From positions 1 to 17,306 of the forward strand of contig JAHDDM010000006.1 in the NCBI GenBank assembly GCA_020629355.1: a DNA stretch of 17,306 nt. The letters are read 5' to 3'. The notes beneath the pieces were generated by a model. That model worked only from the letters and a program-made list of their open reading frames with translations, did no database searches and was not told the origin of the DNA. A program made the translations under genes and the position numbers. Numbering within the stretch: position 1 is the stretch's first letter; every line of letters begins with the position of its first letter. The stretch comes from Rhodospirillaceae bacterium (GTDB lineage: Bacteria; Pseudomonadota; Alphaproteobacteria; JABSOH01). Shown in pieces: positions 7,700-15,091 of the stretch.

Positions 7700-9196
7700 T
7701 TAAGTACCCGCACCAAGTGCGAAGTTTACAATGTTCTCTTCGGTTGCATCTTTTTTCTCAATAGGGTCTGAAATCTTGCCGTCGCGCATGACAATAATCC
7801 GATCCGACATTGAAAGCAGTTCGGGCATTTCTGAGGAAATCATCATAATCGCCATACCCTTTCTGGCCAGGTCATCAATCAGGCGATAAATCTCAGCTTT
7901 TGCGCCAACATCCACCGCACGGGTGGGTTCATCCAAAATCAATAGCCGCGGTTTTGCTGCAAGCCAACGTGCCAGTACAACTTTTTGCTGATTGCCGCCA
8001 GAAAGTTTGCCAACTTCAGCCTCAAGGCTTGGTGTTTTAATTTCCAACTGCTCGATATAGGGCAGAGCACTATCCACCATGGCTTTTTTTCGCAAGATAC
8101 CGATTTTGGACAGAGCTGAATAGATAGCCATACAAGTGTTTTCGATTACTGAACGGACAAGAATCAAGCCTTCTTCTTTTCTGTTCTCAGGCGCAAAGCC
8201 AATATTGGCCGCAATTGCATCTTCAGGCGTGCGGATGTTTTTTTCTTCACCGCAAATGCTGATACTGCCGCCTGTACGGACGTATTCGCCAAAAATCACC
8301 TTGGCAAGCTCTGTACGTCCCGCACCAACAAGCCCTGCAAAACCGACTATTTCGCCAGCATGGATTTTGAAGCTGATACCCTCATGCCAACGGCTGTGTA
8401 AATCCTTGACTTCTAAAACTATATCAGGTCGTGTTACTTCGTCACGCTCAAGCCCGTGTGCATCCAGATCACGTCCCACCATATAGCGTACAATCTCATT
8501 GGCATTTGTTGCAGAAATCAGCAAGTCGCCTGTGACTTTGCCGTCTTTTAAGATGACGACACGGTCTGAAATTTCCATCACTTCATGCAATCGGTGCGAG
8601 ACATAGATAATACCTAACCCCTCAGCACGTAAAGTCCGAATAAGCGTAAAGAGCTGCTTGGCCTCACGAGTGGTCAAGGATGAGGTAGGTTCATCGAAGG
8701 CCACCACCTTAACACCGTCTTTTAAGGCACGGAGAATCTCGACAATATGCATCTGTGCTGGTGATAATGTCCGGCCTAACTGTTGCAGGTCAAGCATCCC
8801 AACAAAGCCATATCGTTCGAGCAGCTCCTGCACAATACGCTGCATCTCAGTAAAATTTACCCGCCCGCCAGTATGTGCGGGATATTCACCAATAAAGACA
8901 TTCTCGATAACGTTAATATGCGGTACAATCTCTGGTTCCTGACGTACCAAGCGAAAGCCTGCTTCGCGAGCCTCTAATGGACTGGCATGGCTGACTTCAA
9001 GACCATCAAGAGATATAGTGCCCTCGTCAAGTTGATAATCGCCGCTGAGTATCTTCAACAAAGTCGATTTTCCAGCACCGTTCTCGCCAACAATAGCGAC
9101 CACCTCGCCACTGTTAATTTCAGCAGAGACATCTGAAAGGGCTCTGACACCAGGAAAAGATTTCCTGACACCTTTGATGTTGAACAGCATGGACAA
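7700..9196 (-). CDS. ABC sugar transporter ATPase, double-domain (RbsA/AraG type)
   Basis: A 498-residue fused ATPase of the CUT2 sugar importers, peripheral to the inner membrane. The N-terminal domain has Walker A GENGAGKST (38-46), a degenerate signature LSPAQ and Walker B VVAFDEPTSSL. The C-terminal domain has the usual degenerate P-loop GLVGAGRTEL, an intact signature LSGGNQQKVVLARWL and Walker B LLILDEPTRAVD. This asymmetry is normal for the family. The start is uncertain: the frame opens with TTG at 9196, about 11 bases after AAGGAG, while an ATG at 9190 is 17 bases away. The TTG has better spacing, but the ATG would lose only two residues. It lies 66 bases after the binding-protein gene, the largest gap in the operon, which is occupied by a hairpin. 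Confidence 0.92.
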   Translation of the reverse strand: MSMLFNIKGVRKSFPGVRALSDVSAEINSGEVVAIVGENGAGKSTLLKILSGDYQLDEGTISLDGLEVSHASPLEAREAGFRLVRQEPEIVPHINVIENVFIGEYPAHTGGRVNFTEMQRIVQELLERYGFVGMLDLQQLGRTLSPAQMHIVEILRALKDGVKVVAFDEPTSSLTTREAKQLFTLIRTLRAEGLGIIYVSHRLHEVMEISDRVVILKDGKVTGDLLISATNANEIVRYMVGRDLDAHGLERDEVTRPDIVLEVKDLHSRWHEGISFKIHAGEIVGFAGLVGAGRTELAKVIFGEYVRTGGSISICGEEKNIRTPEDAIAANIGFAPENRKEEGLILVRSVIENTCMAIYSALSKIGILRKKAMVDSALPYIEQLEIKTPSLEAEVGKLSGGNQQKVVLARWLAAKPRLLILDEPTRAVDVGAKAEIYRLIDDLARKGMAIMMISSEMPELLSMSDRIIVMRDGKISDPIEKKDATEENIVNFALGAGT

Positions 9197-9214
9197 GAGT
9201 AAAAAGTCTCCTTG

Positions 9215-9253
9215 AAAAACTGTACACGGTCACCAAATAGATGACCGTGTACA
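9215..9253 (-). terminator. Hairpin with U-run between binding-protein and ATPase genes
   Basis: Read on the minus strand, TGTACACGGTCA (9253-9242) and TGACCGTGTACA (9232-9221) form a perfect 12-bp stem with a 9-base loop. A G and then five T residues follow at 9220-9215. The stem begins nine bases after the binding-protein stop. This is the form of a leaky intrinsic terminator or a 3'-end-protecting hairpin, as is common after periplasmic binding-protein genes that must be made in excess of the membrane parts. The ATPase ribosome-binding site follows directly. Confidence 0.65.
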
Positions 9254-9262
9254 TGTGCAGGA

Positions 9263-10231
9263 TTAGCCGCAAGGCATAATGTCTGCATAGTTGCTTGGGT
9301 CAACGATGGTGGTATCAGCAACCGTGCTGAGCGGTAGTTCAGTCCCGTTCTCAATCGCGTTGATTAACGCACGTGCCGCCCCTTTACCAACATCAACACC
9401 GCTTAGATACAGCGCGGCTTTGAAGCCCGTGTCGATACCCGCTTTCCAAGGCTGACATGCTTCATAAGCCCCTAAACCAACTGCAATCACATCATCTGCA
9501 CCGAAGCCAGCATTTTTCAAGGCATTGGTTGCCCCTAACACGCCTTCGTCATTGCAGGCATAGACTACCCATTTATCAACACCAGGATTTGCCGTGATCA
9601 CAGGACCCGCTGCGGCAAGAGCAGAGTTTGCTGTGCCGTCATAAGCAACAACTTTGAATCTGTCCTCTGACGCGCCAGCCGCCATAACCTCAACTTTTGA
9701 AGCATTTGTGCGGTCATTGCAAACAGATACGGTTTGATATTCCGTTGCCAGAACTCCGTAGTTGGAACCAGCCAGCCAACCAGATTTCTTCAACAGACCA
9801 GCGGCAGCCTCACCAACAGACTTGCCCATTGCTGTGCCATTAAAGCCAACAAAAGGTACAGGTGAGCCATCAGCTTTCTTCAAAGGGTCATCTGTTGCCA
9901 CCAGAAGCACACCTGCATCAGCAGTAGCTTTTGCAATGGCTGGCCCAAGCGCCTGATCTGGTGCCGTGATACCGATACCCTTCGCACCAGAAGCAATGGC
10001 ATCTGATACGGCACTGATAGCCAAGTTCGCATCAAGCTCAACGTTGATGATTTTTGCGGTGTACCCAAGTTCTTCAGCCGCAGCTTTGAAGCCATCAGCT
10101 TGATCAATGAAGTACTGCTGTGTGCCACTTTTATAAATGGCAACGATTTCTTTGTCTCCGGCATAGGCCGTAGCACTCGCGCCGACTGCAACAGCTAGCG
10201 CTACAGATAGGCTTTTAACGGTATTTTTCAT
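9263..10231 (-). CDS. Periplasmic sugar-binding protein, arabinose-binding-like
   Basis: A 322-residue periplasmic binding protein of the peripla_BP_1/BP_4 type, first gene of the six-gene sugar operon. A signal peptide is clear: basic MKNTVK, a hydrophobic core, and AYA before the likely cleavage after residue 24. There is no lipobox cysteine, so it should be soluble in the periplasm. Blocks such as AIASGAKGIGITAPDQALGP, LLVATDDPLKKADG and VVYACNDEGVLGATNAL resemble AraF, the L-arabinose/D-galactose/D-fucose-binding protein, more than RbsB or XylF. The cysteines at SVCNDR, YACNDE, EACQPW and the C-terminal MPCG are unusual in number and might form disulfides. GGGAG precedes the ATG by about seven bases. 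An operator-like palindrome and a promoter lie upstream. The ligand is inferred from resemblance only. Confidence 0.92.
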   Translation of the reverse strand: MKNTVKSLSVALAVAVGASATAYAGDKEIVAIYKSGTQQYFIDQADGFKAAAEELGYTAKIINVELDANLAISAVSDAIASGAKGIGITAPDQALGPAIAKATADAGVLLVATDDPLKKADGSPVPFVGFNGTAMGKSVGEAAAGLLKKSGWLAGSNYGVLATEYQTVSVCNDRTNASKVEVMAAGASEDRFKVVAYDGTANSALAAAGPVITANPGVDKWVVYACNDEGVLGATNALKNAGFGADDVIAVGLGAYEACQPWKAGIDTGFKAALYLSGVDVGKGAARALINAIENGTELPLSTVADTTIVDPSNYADIMPCG

Positions 10232-10274
10232 TATTTGTCTCCCTGTTGATTGAAAATATTCTTTACTATCTTTA

Positions 10275-10295
10275 TCTGTTTATCAGATAAAGTAT
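10275..10295. promoter_or_regulatory. Probable operator of the local GntR regulator (site 1)
   Basis: TCTGTTTAT, spacer CAG, then ATAAAGTAT. Eight of nine left-arm and six of nine right-arm bases match the perfect palindrome upstream of the GntR gene. Within it, CTTTATCTG (10270-10278) and CAGATAAAG (10284-10292) also form a perfect 9-bp dyad around TTTAT. It lies in the divergent region, 44 bases before the binding-protein start and about 94 before the SDR start, so one bound regulator could control both directions. Confidence 0.6.
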
Positions 10296-10296
10296 C

Positions 10297-10322
10297 ATTG
10301 TCTGTCTGTTGAATGAAGTCAA
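10297..10322 (-). promoter_or_regulatory. Possible -35 region and spacer of the sugar operon promoter
   Basis: On the minus strand TTGACT (10322-10317) is a good -35 match. The best -10 candidates, ATGATA or GATACT, begin 18 to 20 bases downstream and are mediocre. They touch the edge of operator-like site 1, so a bound repressor there would block transcription. The -10 assignment is uncertain. Confidence 0.35.
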
Positions 10323-10352
10323 TAAAAAAGTGCGTTTAATGGAGAATCTCTT

Positions 10353-10358
10353 TATAAT
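10353..10358 (+). promoter_or_regulatory. Possible -10 box for the SDR gene
   Basis: A perfect TATAAT lies 30 bases before the SDR start codon on the plus strand. No good -35 sequence is found at 16-18 bases, so the promoter would need an activator or is weak. The surroundings are AT-rich, which makes a chance match likely enough to keep confidence low. Confidence 0.3.
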
Positions 10359-10388
10359 ATAATTAAGTAATTGATTTGGAAGAAAATA

Positions 10389-11165
10389 ATGCTAAGGTTG
10401 GAAAATAAAGTCGCCATTGTTACAGGCGGTGCGCAAGGAATCGGTGCTGCAATCGCCAGAAGATTTGCCGAAGAAGGCGCGCGTGTGATGCTTGCAGACC
10501 TCAATTTGCCTGAAGCGCAAAAGACGGCGGCGGTACTTGCTGCTGATTTTGGTGTCGCGGTCTTGGCCCATAAAACAGATGTTGCTGATCAAGCTTCGGT
10601 AGAAGCCTCGTATGCAGCAACTGTTCAAGAATTAGGCAAGGTTGATATTCTGGTGAACAATGCAGGGGTCAACGTTTTTCACGAACCGCTTGAGACGACG
10701 ACAGATGAATGGCGGAAGTGCCTATCGGTGGACTTGGAGGGGGCTTGGCATTGCGCGAAAGCTGTTCTGCCGGACATGATTGCACAAGGCCATGGCGCAA
10801 TCATCAATATTATCTCTACCCATGCCTGTACAGTAATGAAATCGACTTTCCCCTATCCTGTGGCAAAGCATGGTCTATTGGGGCTGACACGCGCCTTGGC
10901 ACTGGAATATGCCGATAGGGGTATCGCCATTAACGCCATTTCGCCTGGCTATACCGATACCGCACTGGCACAGGCAGAGTTTGATAAAGCTGCTGATCCC
11001 CAAAGAATGCGTGCCGAGGTTATGGCAAAACAACCTGTTGGGCGTTTATGTCATCCCACAGAGATAGCAGCCGTGGCGGCAATGCTGGCGTCTGATGAAG
11101 CACGCTTTATCATCGGAGAAAATATCGTCATCGATGGCGGTGTCTCCATCCGAATGTATGAATAG
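10389..11165 (+). CDS. SDR-family sugar 1-dehydrogenase
   Basis: A 258-residue classical short-chain dehydrogenase. The cofactor motif TGGAQGIG is at 12-19, Asp37 ends the second strand (favouring NAD), NNAG is at 90-93, and the catalytic Ser143, Tyr156 and Lys160 (YPVAK) are in place. The blocks STHA, FPYPVAKHGLLGLTRAL and INAISPGY resemble SDR dehydrogenases found in aldose oxidation clusters (L-fucose, L-arabinose or D-galactose 1-dehydrogenases). Asp115 in SVDLEG occupies the position often held by the tetrad Asn. The role would be step one of the pathway, oxidation of the aldose at C1 to the lactone. The ATG at 10389 is chosen because GGAAG precedes it by about nine bases; an upstream TTG at 10371 would add six unsupported residues. 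It is divergent from the transport operon and ends one base from the convergent GntR gene. Confidence 0.88.
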   Translation: MLRLENKVAIVTGGAQGIGAAIARRFAEEGARVMLADLNLPEAQKTAAVLAADFGVAVLAHKTDVADQASVEASYAATVQELGKVDILVNNAGVNVFHEPLETTTDEWRKCLSVDLEGAWHCAKAVLPDMIAQGHGAIINIISTHACTVMKSTFPYPVAKHGLLGLTRALALEYADRGIAINAISPGYTDTALAQAEFDKAADPQRMRAEVMAKQPVGRLCHPTEIAAVAAMLASDEARFIIGENIVIDGGVSIRMYE

Positions 11166-11166
11166 T

Positions 11167-11970
11167 TTACATCCGATTCTTTTCTAGCTGAGCAAAACCT
11201 GCTTCGGTATCCTCAATAGCACTGCCAATCAGAATACGCATGGCGGATTCCGCCTCGGTTGCATTGCGATTGATGAAGGCGGTATATACCCGCTCATGCA
11301 GTTCGTGGCTGTTGTCCATCCCCACAGAAGTTTCTGTGTGGCCTCTAGCGCGCATTTGATGGTCGAAGAGTAATTCTAAAGCAGAGCTGATCACTGAAAA
11401 AACCTGATTGAGCAGTTCTGAGTTTACCGCCGAAGCAAAAGCTTGATGAAAGGCAACATCGGTTTCAATAATCGCACGCCGCCTTTGTTTTGGGTCAACA
11501 TCGGTACTTGTGTACGCGGCTTCTTTGGCATTCCAAGCAGCAGTGATCATTTCCTGCTGTTCAGAATTTGCCAGTAGCGTGGCATTATAGGCAATGCCTG
11601 GCTCAAAAACTAATCTGAAATTCAGCAAGTCACGTAAGAGGTCTTCTTTTTGTCCAGCTTGAATACGCCAATCCATCACATCAGGATCAAGTAGACGCCA
11701 TTTTTCACGGGGCAATACCCTCGTTCCATCAGAAGTGCGGCTACGAATCAGACCTTTTGCGCCCAAAATACGACAGGCCTCCCGCACAACAGACCGGCCA
11801 ACGCCTAATTCTTCGATTAAATCGCTCTCTTTTGCAATAACCTCACCAATACCCCATTCGCCACCAACAATGCGCGCCCCCAAATTGCTGACGGCAAGGC
11901 CTAAAATCCCGCGAATCTCTGTGACACCTGCTATCGGAGTATTTCGCCCAAGTTGATTATTTTGAGACAT
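11167..11970 (-). CDS. GntR-family (FadR/FCD type) transcriptional regulator
   Basis: A 267-residue regulator. The N-terminal winged helix-turn-helix spans about residues 20-88, with the recognition region LIEELGVGRSVVREACRILGA and wing GLIRSRTSDGTRVLP. The sequence KWRLLDPDVMDW then leads into an all-helical FCD domain, with ETDVAFHQAFASAVN and HELHERVYTAFINRN supplying the typical Asp/His metal-site residues. The layout matches sugar-acid regulators such as DgoR, which respond to an aldonate or keto-deoxy acid. No strong ribosome-binding sequence is seen; GTGAAAATGAC lies upstream of the ATG. A perfect palindrome sits 13-33 bases before the start, so it probably represses itself and the neighbouring sugar genes. 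The effector is inferred to be a pathway intermediate. The N-terminal 15 residues are polar and not part of the family core. Confidence 0.9.
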   Translation of the reverse strand: MSQNNQLGRNTPIAGVTEIRGILGLAVSNLGARIVGGEWGIGEVIAKESDLIEELGVGRSVVREACRILGAKGLIRSRTSDGTRVLPREKWRLLDPDVMDWRIQAGQKEDLLRDLLNFRLVFEPGIAYNATLLANSEQQEMITAAWNAKEAAYTSTDVDPKQRRRAIIETDVAFHQAFASAVNSELLNQVFSVISSALELLFDHQMRARGHTETSVGMDNSHELHERVYTAFINRNATEAESAMRILIGSAIEDTEAGFAQLEKNRM

Positions 11971-11982
11971 ATTGTCATTTTC

Positions 11983-12003
11983 ACTGTTTATCTTATAAAC
12001 AGT
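11983..12003. promoter_or_regulatory. Perfect palindrome, probable GntR operator (site 2)
   Basis: ACTGTTTAT and ATAAACAGT are perfect 9-bp complementary arms around CTT. The site lies 12 bases upstream of the GntR start codon and just downstream of a TATAAT, the right place for autorepression. The core CTGTTTATC followed two bases later by ATAAA recurs in the divergent sugar promoter region, which ties both sites to one regulator. Confidence 0.65.
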
Positions 12004-12014
12004 TATACAGCTAT

Positions 12015-12043
12015 ATTATAGTTCTGCATAGAGCTATAGCCAG
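12015..12043 (-). promoter_or_regulatory. Probable GntR gene promoter
   Basis: On the minus strand a perfect TATAAT occupies 12020-12015. A weak -35, CTGGCT (12043-12038), is 17 bases upstream. Transcription would start near 12008, directly before the palindromic operator. The region lies between the rppH stop and the GntR gene, both on the minus strand. Confidence 0.45.
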
Positions 12044-12045
12044 TC

Positions 12046-12537
12046 TCATATAATTTGGTCAATATCCGTCTTGAAGGCTTTTTGGACTTGGCGGTACAGG
12101 TCACGCTTGAACTCTACGGCCATGGCGTCGATATGATCAAAGGGCACCCATTTCCAGGCATCAAACTCGGGTGGCGCCCCAGGGTTGTGTAACTGTACAG
12201 CAGAATCATCAGCAAGAAATTCAAGCAGGAACCATTTCTGGCGTTGTCCAACATAGCGGCCTTGCCACAGCTTTCGGCGGTAATTGTCTGGTATATCGTA
12301 GTATAGCCAGTCTGTTTCGGCGACAATGCGAATATCTTGCGATTGAATGCCAGTTTCCTCAGCCAGTTCACGCCAGAGAGCTTTGACAATATCCTCGTCA
12401 GGGTCAATGCCACCTTGGGGCAGTTGCCAAGCCTCGCGGCTGGAATTCTTGATCCGTCTGCCCGCAAAAACCATGCGCTTCGGGCGCGCAATCACCATCC
12501 CAACACCAGGTCTGTATTCTCCGTCTGTTGTACTCAT
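12046..12537 (-). CDS. rppH: RNA 5'-pyrophosphohydrolase, Nudix family
   Basis: A 163-residue Nudix hydrolase of the RppH/NudH (ApaH-like Ap4A hydrolase) group, a cytoplasmic enzyme that removes pyrophosphate from RNA 5' ends and so starts mRNA decay. The complete Nudix box runs from Gly42 to Ile64: G, five residues, Glu48, seven residues, then RELAEETGI. The opening YRPGVGMVIARPKRMVFAGRR and the blocks AWQLPQGGIDPDED, TDWLYYDIP and GQRQKWFLLEF are characteristic of RppH. Length is normal. The start overlaps the stop of the preceding deacetylase gene (ATGA, 12534-12537), so it is the last gene of the gpmI-ctpA operon. This gene order is common in Alphaproteobacteria. Confidence 0.95.
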   Translation of the reverse strand: MSTTDGEYRPGVGMVIARPKRMVFAGRRIKNSSREAWQLPQGGIDPDEDIVKALWRELAEETGIQSQDIRIVAETDWLYYDIPDNYRRKLWQGRYVGQRQKWFLLEFLADDSAVQLHNPGAPPEFDAWKWVPFDHIDAMAVEFKRDLYRQVQKAFKTDIDQII

Positions 12538-13799
12538 CCTGTGAGTCCTAATCGACGTGCTTCGTGCAGCTGTGCCTGTGAAGAGATGGGGGTTAAGGTG
12601 AACTCACTACCTGAAAGTTCGTTGATCCACAGGGCGATTTTCATCAACAATAACGGAAATGGCTCTATGGCGATGGTAACACGGCCTTTTTCTTTAGAAA
12701 TATTGAGCGCCTCAGCCAGTTTCTCTTCAAGGCTAAACTCGTCATCATTGATGCCAATTTGGATATCAAAATTGGTGTAGTAACTGCCTTGGCTCTCGAG
12801 AGCTTCACGGATATGGTCGCCATGGTTGCCATTTTCAACGAACATCAGACCACGGCGTGAAATGAGTGGTAAGAACGTGTTCACGAATGAAGGGTCGTTC
12901 AGTAAAGCGTCGCCTTGGTAATTGATCAGCCCCACATAACCACTGGTGCGGGAAAGTATCCATTCAAGTTGAGTGATGTTTTTTTCCGTTGAGTAGCTCT
13001 TGCGCAAAGCATAAGGCCCAGGATCGTGTATGGGATAATCCATGGGTTCCATCGGCAGTTCAAGGAAGACTTCATGCCCTGCCTTGCGTGCCTCAATGGT
13101 GAGGTCTTGTAATTTGACGGTATAGGGGCTGAAGGCCAGAGATATTTCTGGTTTTAGTCGTAATGCCGCAAGCGCGAGGGTCTCAGAGATACCAAGACCG
13201 TGTACGAGGATAGATATCTCGTTGGTTTCAAGCTCTTCGTTAAATGGGCGTGCGTAGGTGATCAAAGGTGAGCGACCATCGTTACTGATGATCGGCAAGT
13301 CGCCAACAGAGGTGGTTTCAATTAAGTTTGGGTCAACGGTGGGTTTGATGAGACTACGATAAATATCTGGTGGGCTATTTTCGCTCAGTGCACTGAGGAA
13401 TTCCAGTGTATTGTCTGATGTGCTTTCGCTGGAACGCTGGCGGATAACACCAAGGTTTTCGATACGCTGATCTGGTGTCAACAATAAATCCCCAACGAGA
13501 AAATTGTCAAAGCCTGATCGGGTGTCAAAGGTGTTCGTGATAATTGTACGCGGGTTCTCGCTGAGAATTCCAAGCAGTTGAATGGCAGTGGTGGCATAGC
13601 CGCCGATGAGCAATAGGATAATAATGAAAAGTACCCGCGCTGTCATTGCGCGTCTACCCGCCATGGACATGCGTTTTTTTGCGTTCTTTTCGGACCTCTT
13701 GCGCGCCTGAGCAATCATCGGCTCGGGATCATTGCTGATCTCAAGATCGTCTAAACCGTCTGGCTTTTCAAGTTCTTCTTCTGCTGTACTATCGGTCAT
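12534..13799 (-). CDS. Divergent polysaccharide deacetylase family protein
   Basis: A 421-residue protein of the divergent polysaccharide deacetylase family (PF04748, formerly DUF610). A polar, charged N-terminus is followed by one membrane helix at about residues 54-75 (ARVLFIIILLLIGGYATTA), then a low-complexity linker and the catalytic-like domain, which should face the periplasm. Recognisable blocks are ILVHGLGIS, LAFSPYTVKLQDL, GHEVFLELPMEPMDYP, DPGPYALR, LSRTSGYVGLINYQGD and RRGLMFVENGN. The metal-site aspartates of ordinary polysaccharide deacetylases are not evident: the usual DDLG-like position reads HGLG and the later DDGSS-like position reads ENGNH. Enzyme activity is therefore doubtful. 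It lies two bases after ctpA and overlaps rppH, so it is part of an envelope-related operon. Its exact role is not known to me. Confidence 0.88.
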   Translation of the reverse strand: MTDSTAEEELEKPDGLDDLEISNDPEPMIAQARKRSEKNAKKRMSMAGRRAMTARVLFIIILLLIGGYATTAIQLLGILSENPRTIITNTFDTRSGFDNFLVGDLLLTPDQRIENLGVIRQRSSESTSDNTLEFLSALSENSPPDIYRSLIKPTVDPNLIETTSVGDLPIISNDGRSPLITYARPFNEELETNEISILVHGLGISETLALAALRLKPEISLAFSPYTVKLQDLTIEARKAGHEVFLELPMEPMDYPIHDPGPYALRKSYSTEKNITQLEWILSRTSGYVGLINYQGDALLNDPSFVNTFLPLISRRGLMFVENGNHGDHIREALESQGSYYTNFDIQIGINDDEFSLEEKLAEALNISKEKGRVTIAIEPFPLLLMKIALWINELSGSEFTLTPISSQAQLHEARRLGLTG

Positions 13800-13801
13800 G
13801 G

Positions 13802-15043
13802 TTAGCTATGGGCATTCTGTAGAAAATCAATGGCTTTTTCAAGCTGCACATCGCGTTCTGGTGGGGCGAGAGAGCCATCTTCGCGGGTGATGGGCGGAAG
13901 TGAGGCAACCTCGATATCTGGCGTTAGGCCGATTTTGGTGATCGACTTACCAGAAGGGGTGTAATAGTATTGCGTGGTCAATTTGATCGCCGCATTATTG
14001 CGCGCCATAGGGATGATAGTTTGTACGGAGCCTTTGCCGAAACTTGATGTGCCGATAAGCGTTGCGCGATTATGATCCTGCAAGGCGCCTGCAACAATTT
14101 CGGAGGCTGATGCGCTGCCTTTATTGATCAACACTGCGATGGGTAGAGCATCTGTCCAGTCGTCTTCTGTGGCGTGAAAGCGTTGAATTTTGCTATTGTT
14201 GCGTCCGCGTATCGAGACAATCTCGCCGCGTTCCAGAAAAGCATCACTGATCCGCACGGCTTCTTCGAGCAGACCACCAGGATTGTTGCGCAAGTCCAGC
14301 ACGAGACCCTGTAGCTTTCCAGCACTTTTTTCCTTTAGGGCATCAATGGCCTCTTGTAAAACTGCTGAGGTATTTTGGTTGAAACCAGTGATTCGGAGAT
14401 AGCCAATGTCGCCTGTATCGCTCGTTTTACCGTCTTTTTCTTCGAGGAGGCGGTTGCGCACCGAACGGATATTGATAATCTCCCGCACCAGAGAAATCTC
14501 AAGCACTTTGCTTCTATCACGGACAATTTTCAGATTGATTCCGGCATCGACAGGGCCGCGCATCAAGGCCACAGAATCGTGCAGACTCATCTTTTGAATG
14601 TCTGTGTCATCAATATGAGTGATCAAGTCATCGGGCAATATACCTGCTCTGGCGGCTGGTGTGTCATCAATCGGTGAAATCACCCGAACATAGCCACTTT
14701 TATCAAGGGTAATTTCAATCCCCAAGCCGCCAAACTGCCCCTTGGTATGATTTTGCATTTCTGCAAGAAGTTCTTCATCAAGATAGGTGGAATAAGGATC
14801 AAGAGAGGCCAGCATCCCTTTGATTGCAGCCTCGATCAGCTCCTCGTCGGTGACATCTTCGACATAGCCGTTGCGGACACGCTCGAAGGCCTCACCAAGC
14901 AATCCCAACGCGCGGTAACTCTTCTCGTCCGTGACAACTCCAGCGCGTAAAGTGTGGGGAGCTGCAAAATAGACCGCAATCGCAATTAAGGCGGCAATCC
15001 CCAGCATGATACTGTATCGCCCGACAGTTTTAGGTATGCTCAT
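13802..15043 (-). CDS. ctpA: Carboxy-terminal processing serine protease (S41A)
   Basis: A 413-residue C-terminal processing protease from the ATG at 15043. An N-terminal hydrophobic segment (ISLLG-like region RYSIMLGIAALIAIAVYFAAP) exports or anchors it in the periplasm. Next come an N-terminal helical part with YVEDVTDEELIEAAIKGML, a PDZ domain beginning FGGLGIEITL with the substrate loop around AARAGILPDDLI, and the S41 core with LDLRNNPGGLLEEAV. The Ser/Lys dyad is seen in NKGSASASE and FGKGS, the two residues being 25 apart as in Tsp. It trims the C-termini of envelope proteins, commonly cell-wall hydrolases or their regulators. A TTG at 15067 in the same frame would add eight residues but has weaker support. 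It follows gpmI by about 48 bases and precedes the deacetylase gene by two. Confidence 0.95.
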   Translation of the reverse strand: MSIPKTVGRYSIMLGIAALIAIAVYFAAPHTLRAGVVTDEKSYRALGLLGEAFERVRNGYVEDVTDEELIEAAIKGMLASLDPYSTYLDEELLAEMQNHTKGQFGGLGIEITLDKSGYVRVISPIDDTPAARAGILPDDLITHIDDTDIQKMSLHDSVALMRGPVDAGINLKIVRDRSKVLEISLVREIINIRSVRNRLLEEKDGKTSDTGDIGYLRITGFNQNTSAVLQEAIDALKEKSAGKLQGLVLDLRNNPGGLLEEAVRISDAFLERGEIVSIRGRNNSKIQRFHATEDDWTDALPIAVLINKGSASASEIVAGALQDHNRATLIGTSSFGKGSVQTIIPMARNNAAIKLTTQYYYTPSGKSITKIGLTPDIEVASLPPITREDGSLAPPERDVQLEKAIDFLQNAHS

Positions 15044-15091
15044 GGACTTTATATTCTCTTGATGCAATTTCTTTCAACATGATACTCTATT

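Noticed and set aside
7674..7716. Longer permease start
   Set aside because: The extension is polar, overlaps the ATPase gene, and has no family match; the ATG at 7674 has a strong GGGAG.
12337..12780. A 147-codon plus-strand frame across the rppH start
   Set aside because: It is antisense to two well-supported overlapping genes and shows no domain.
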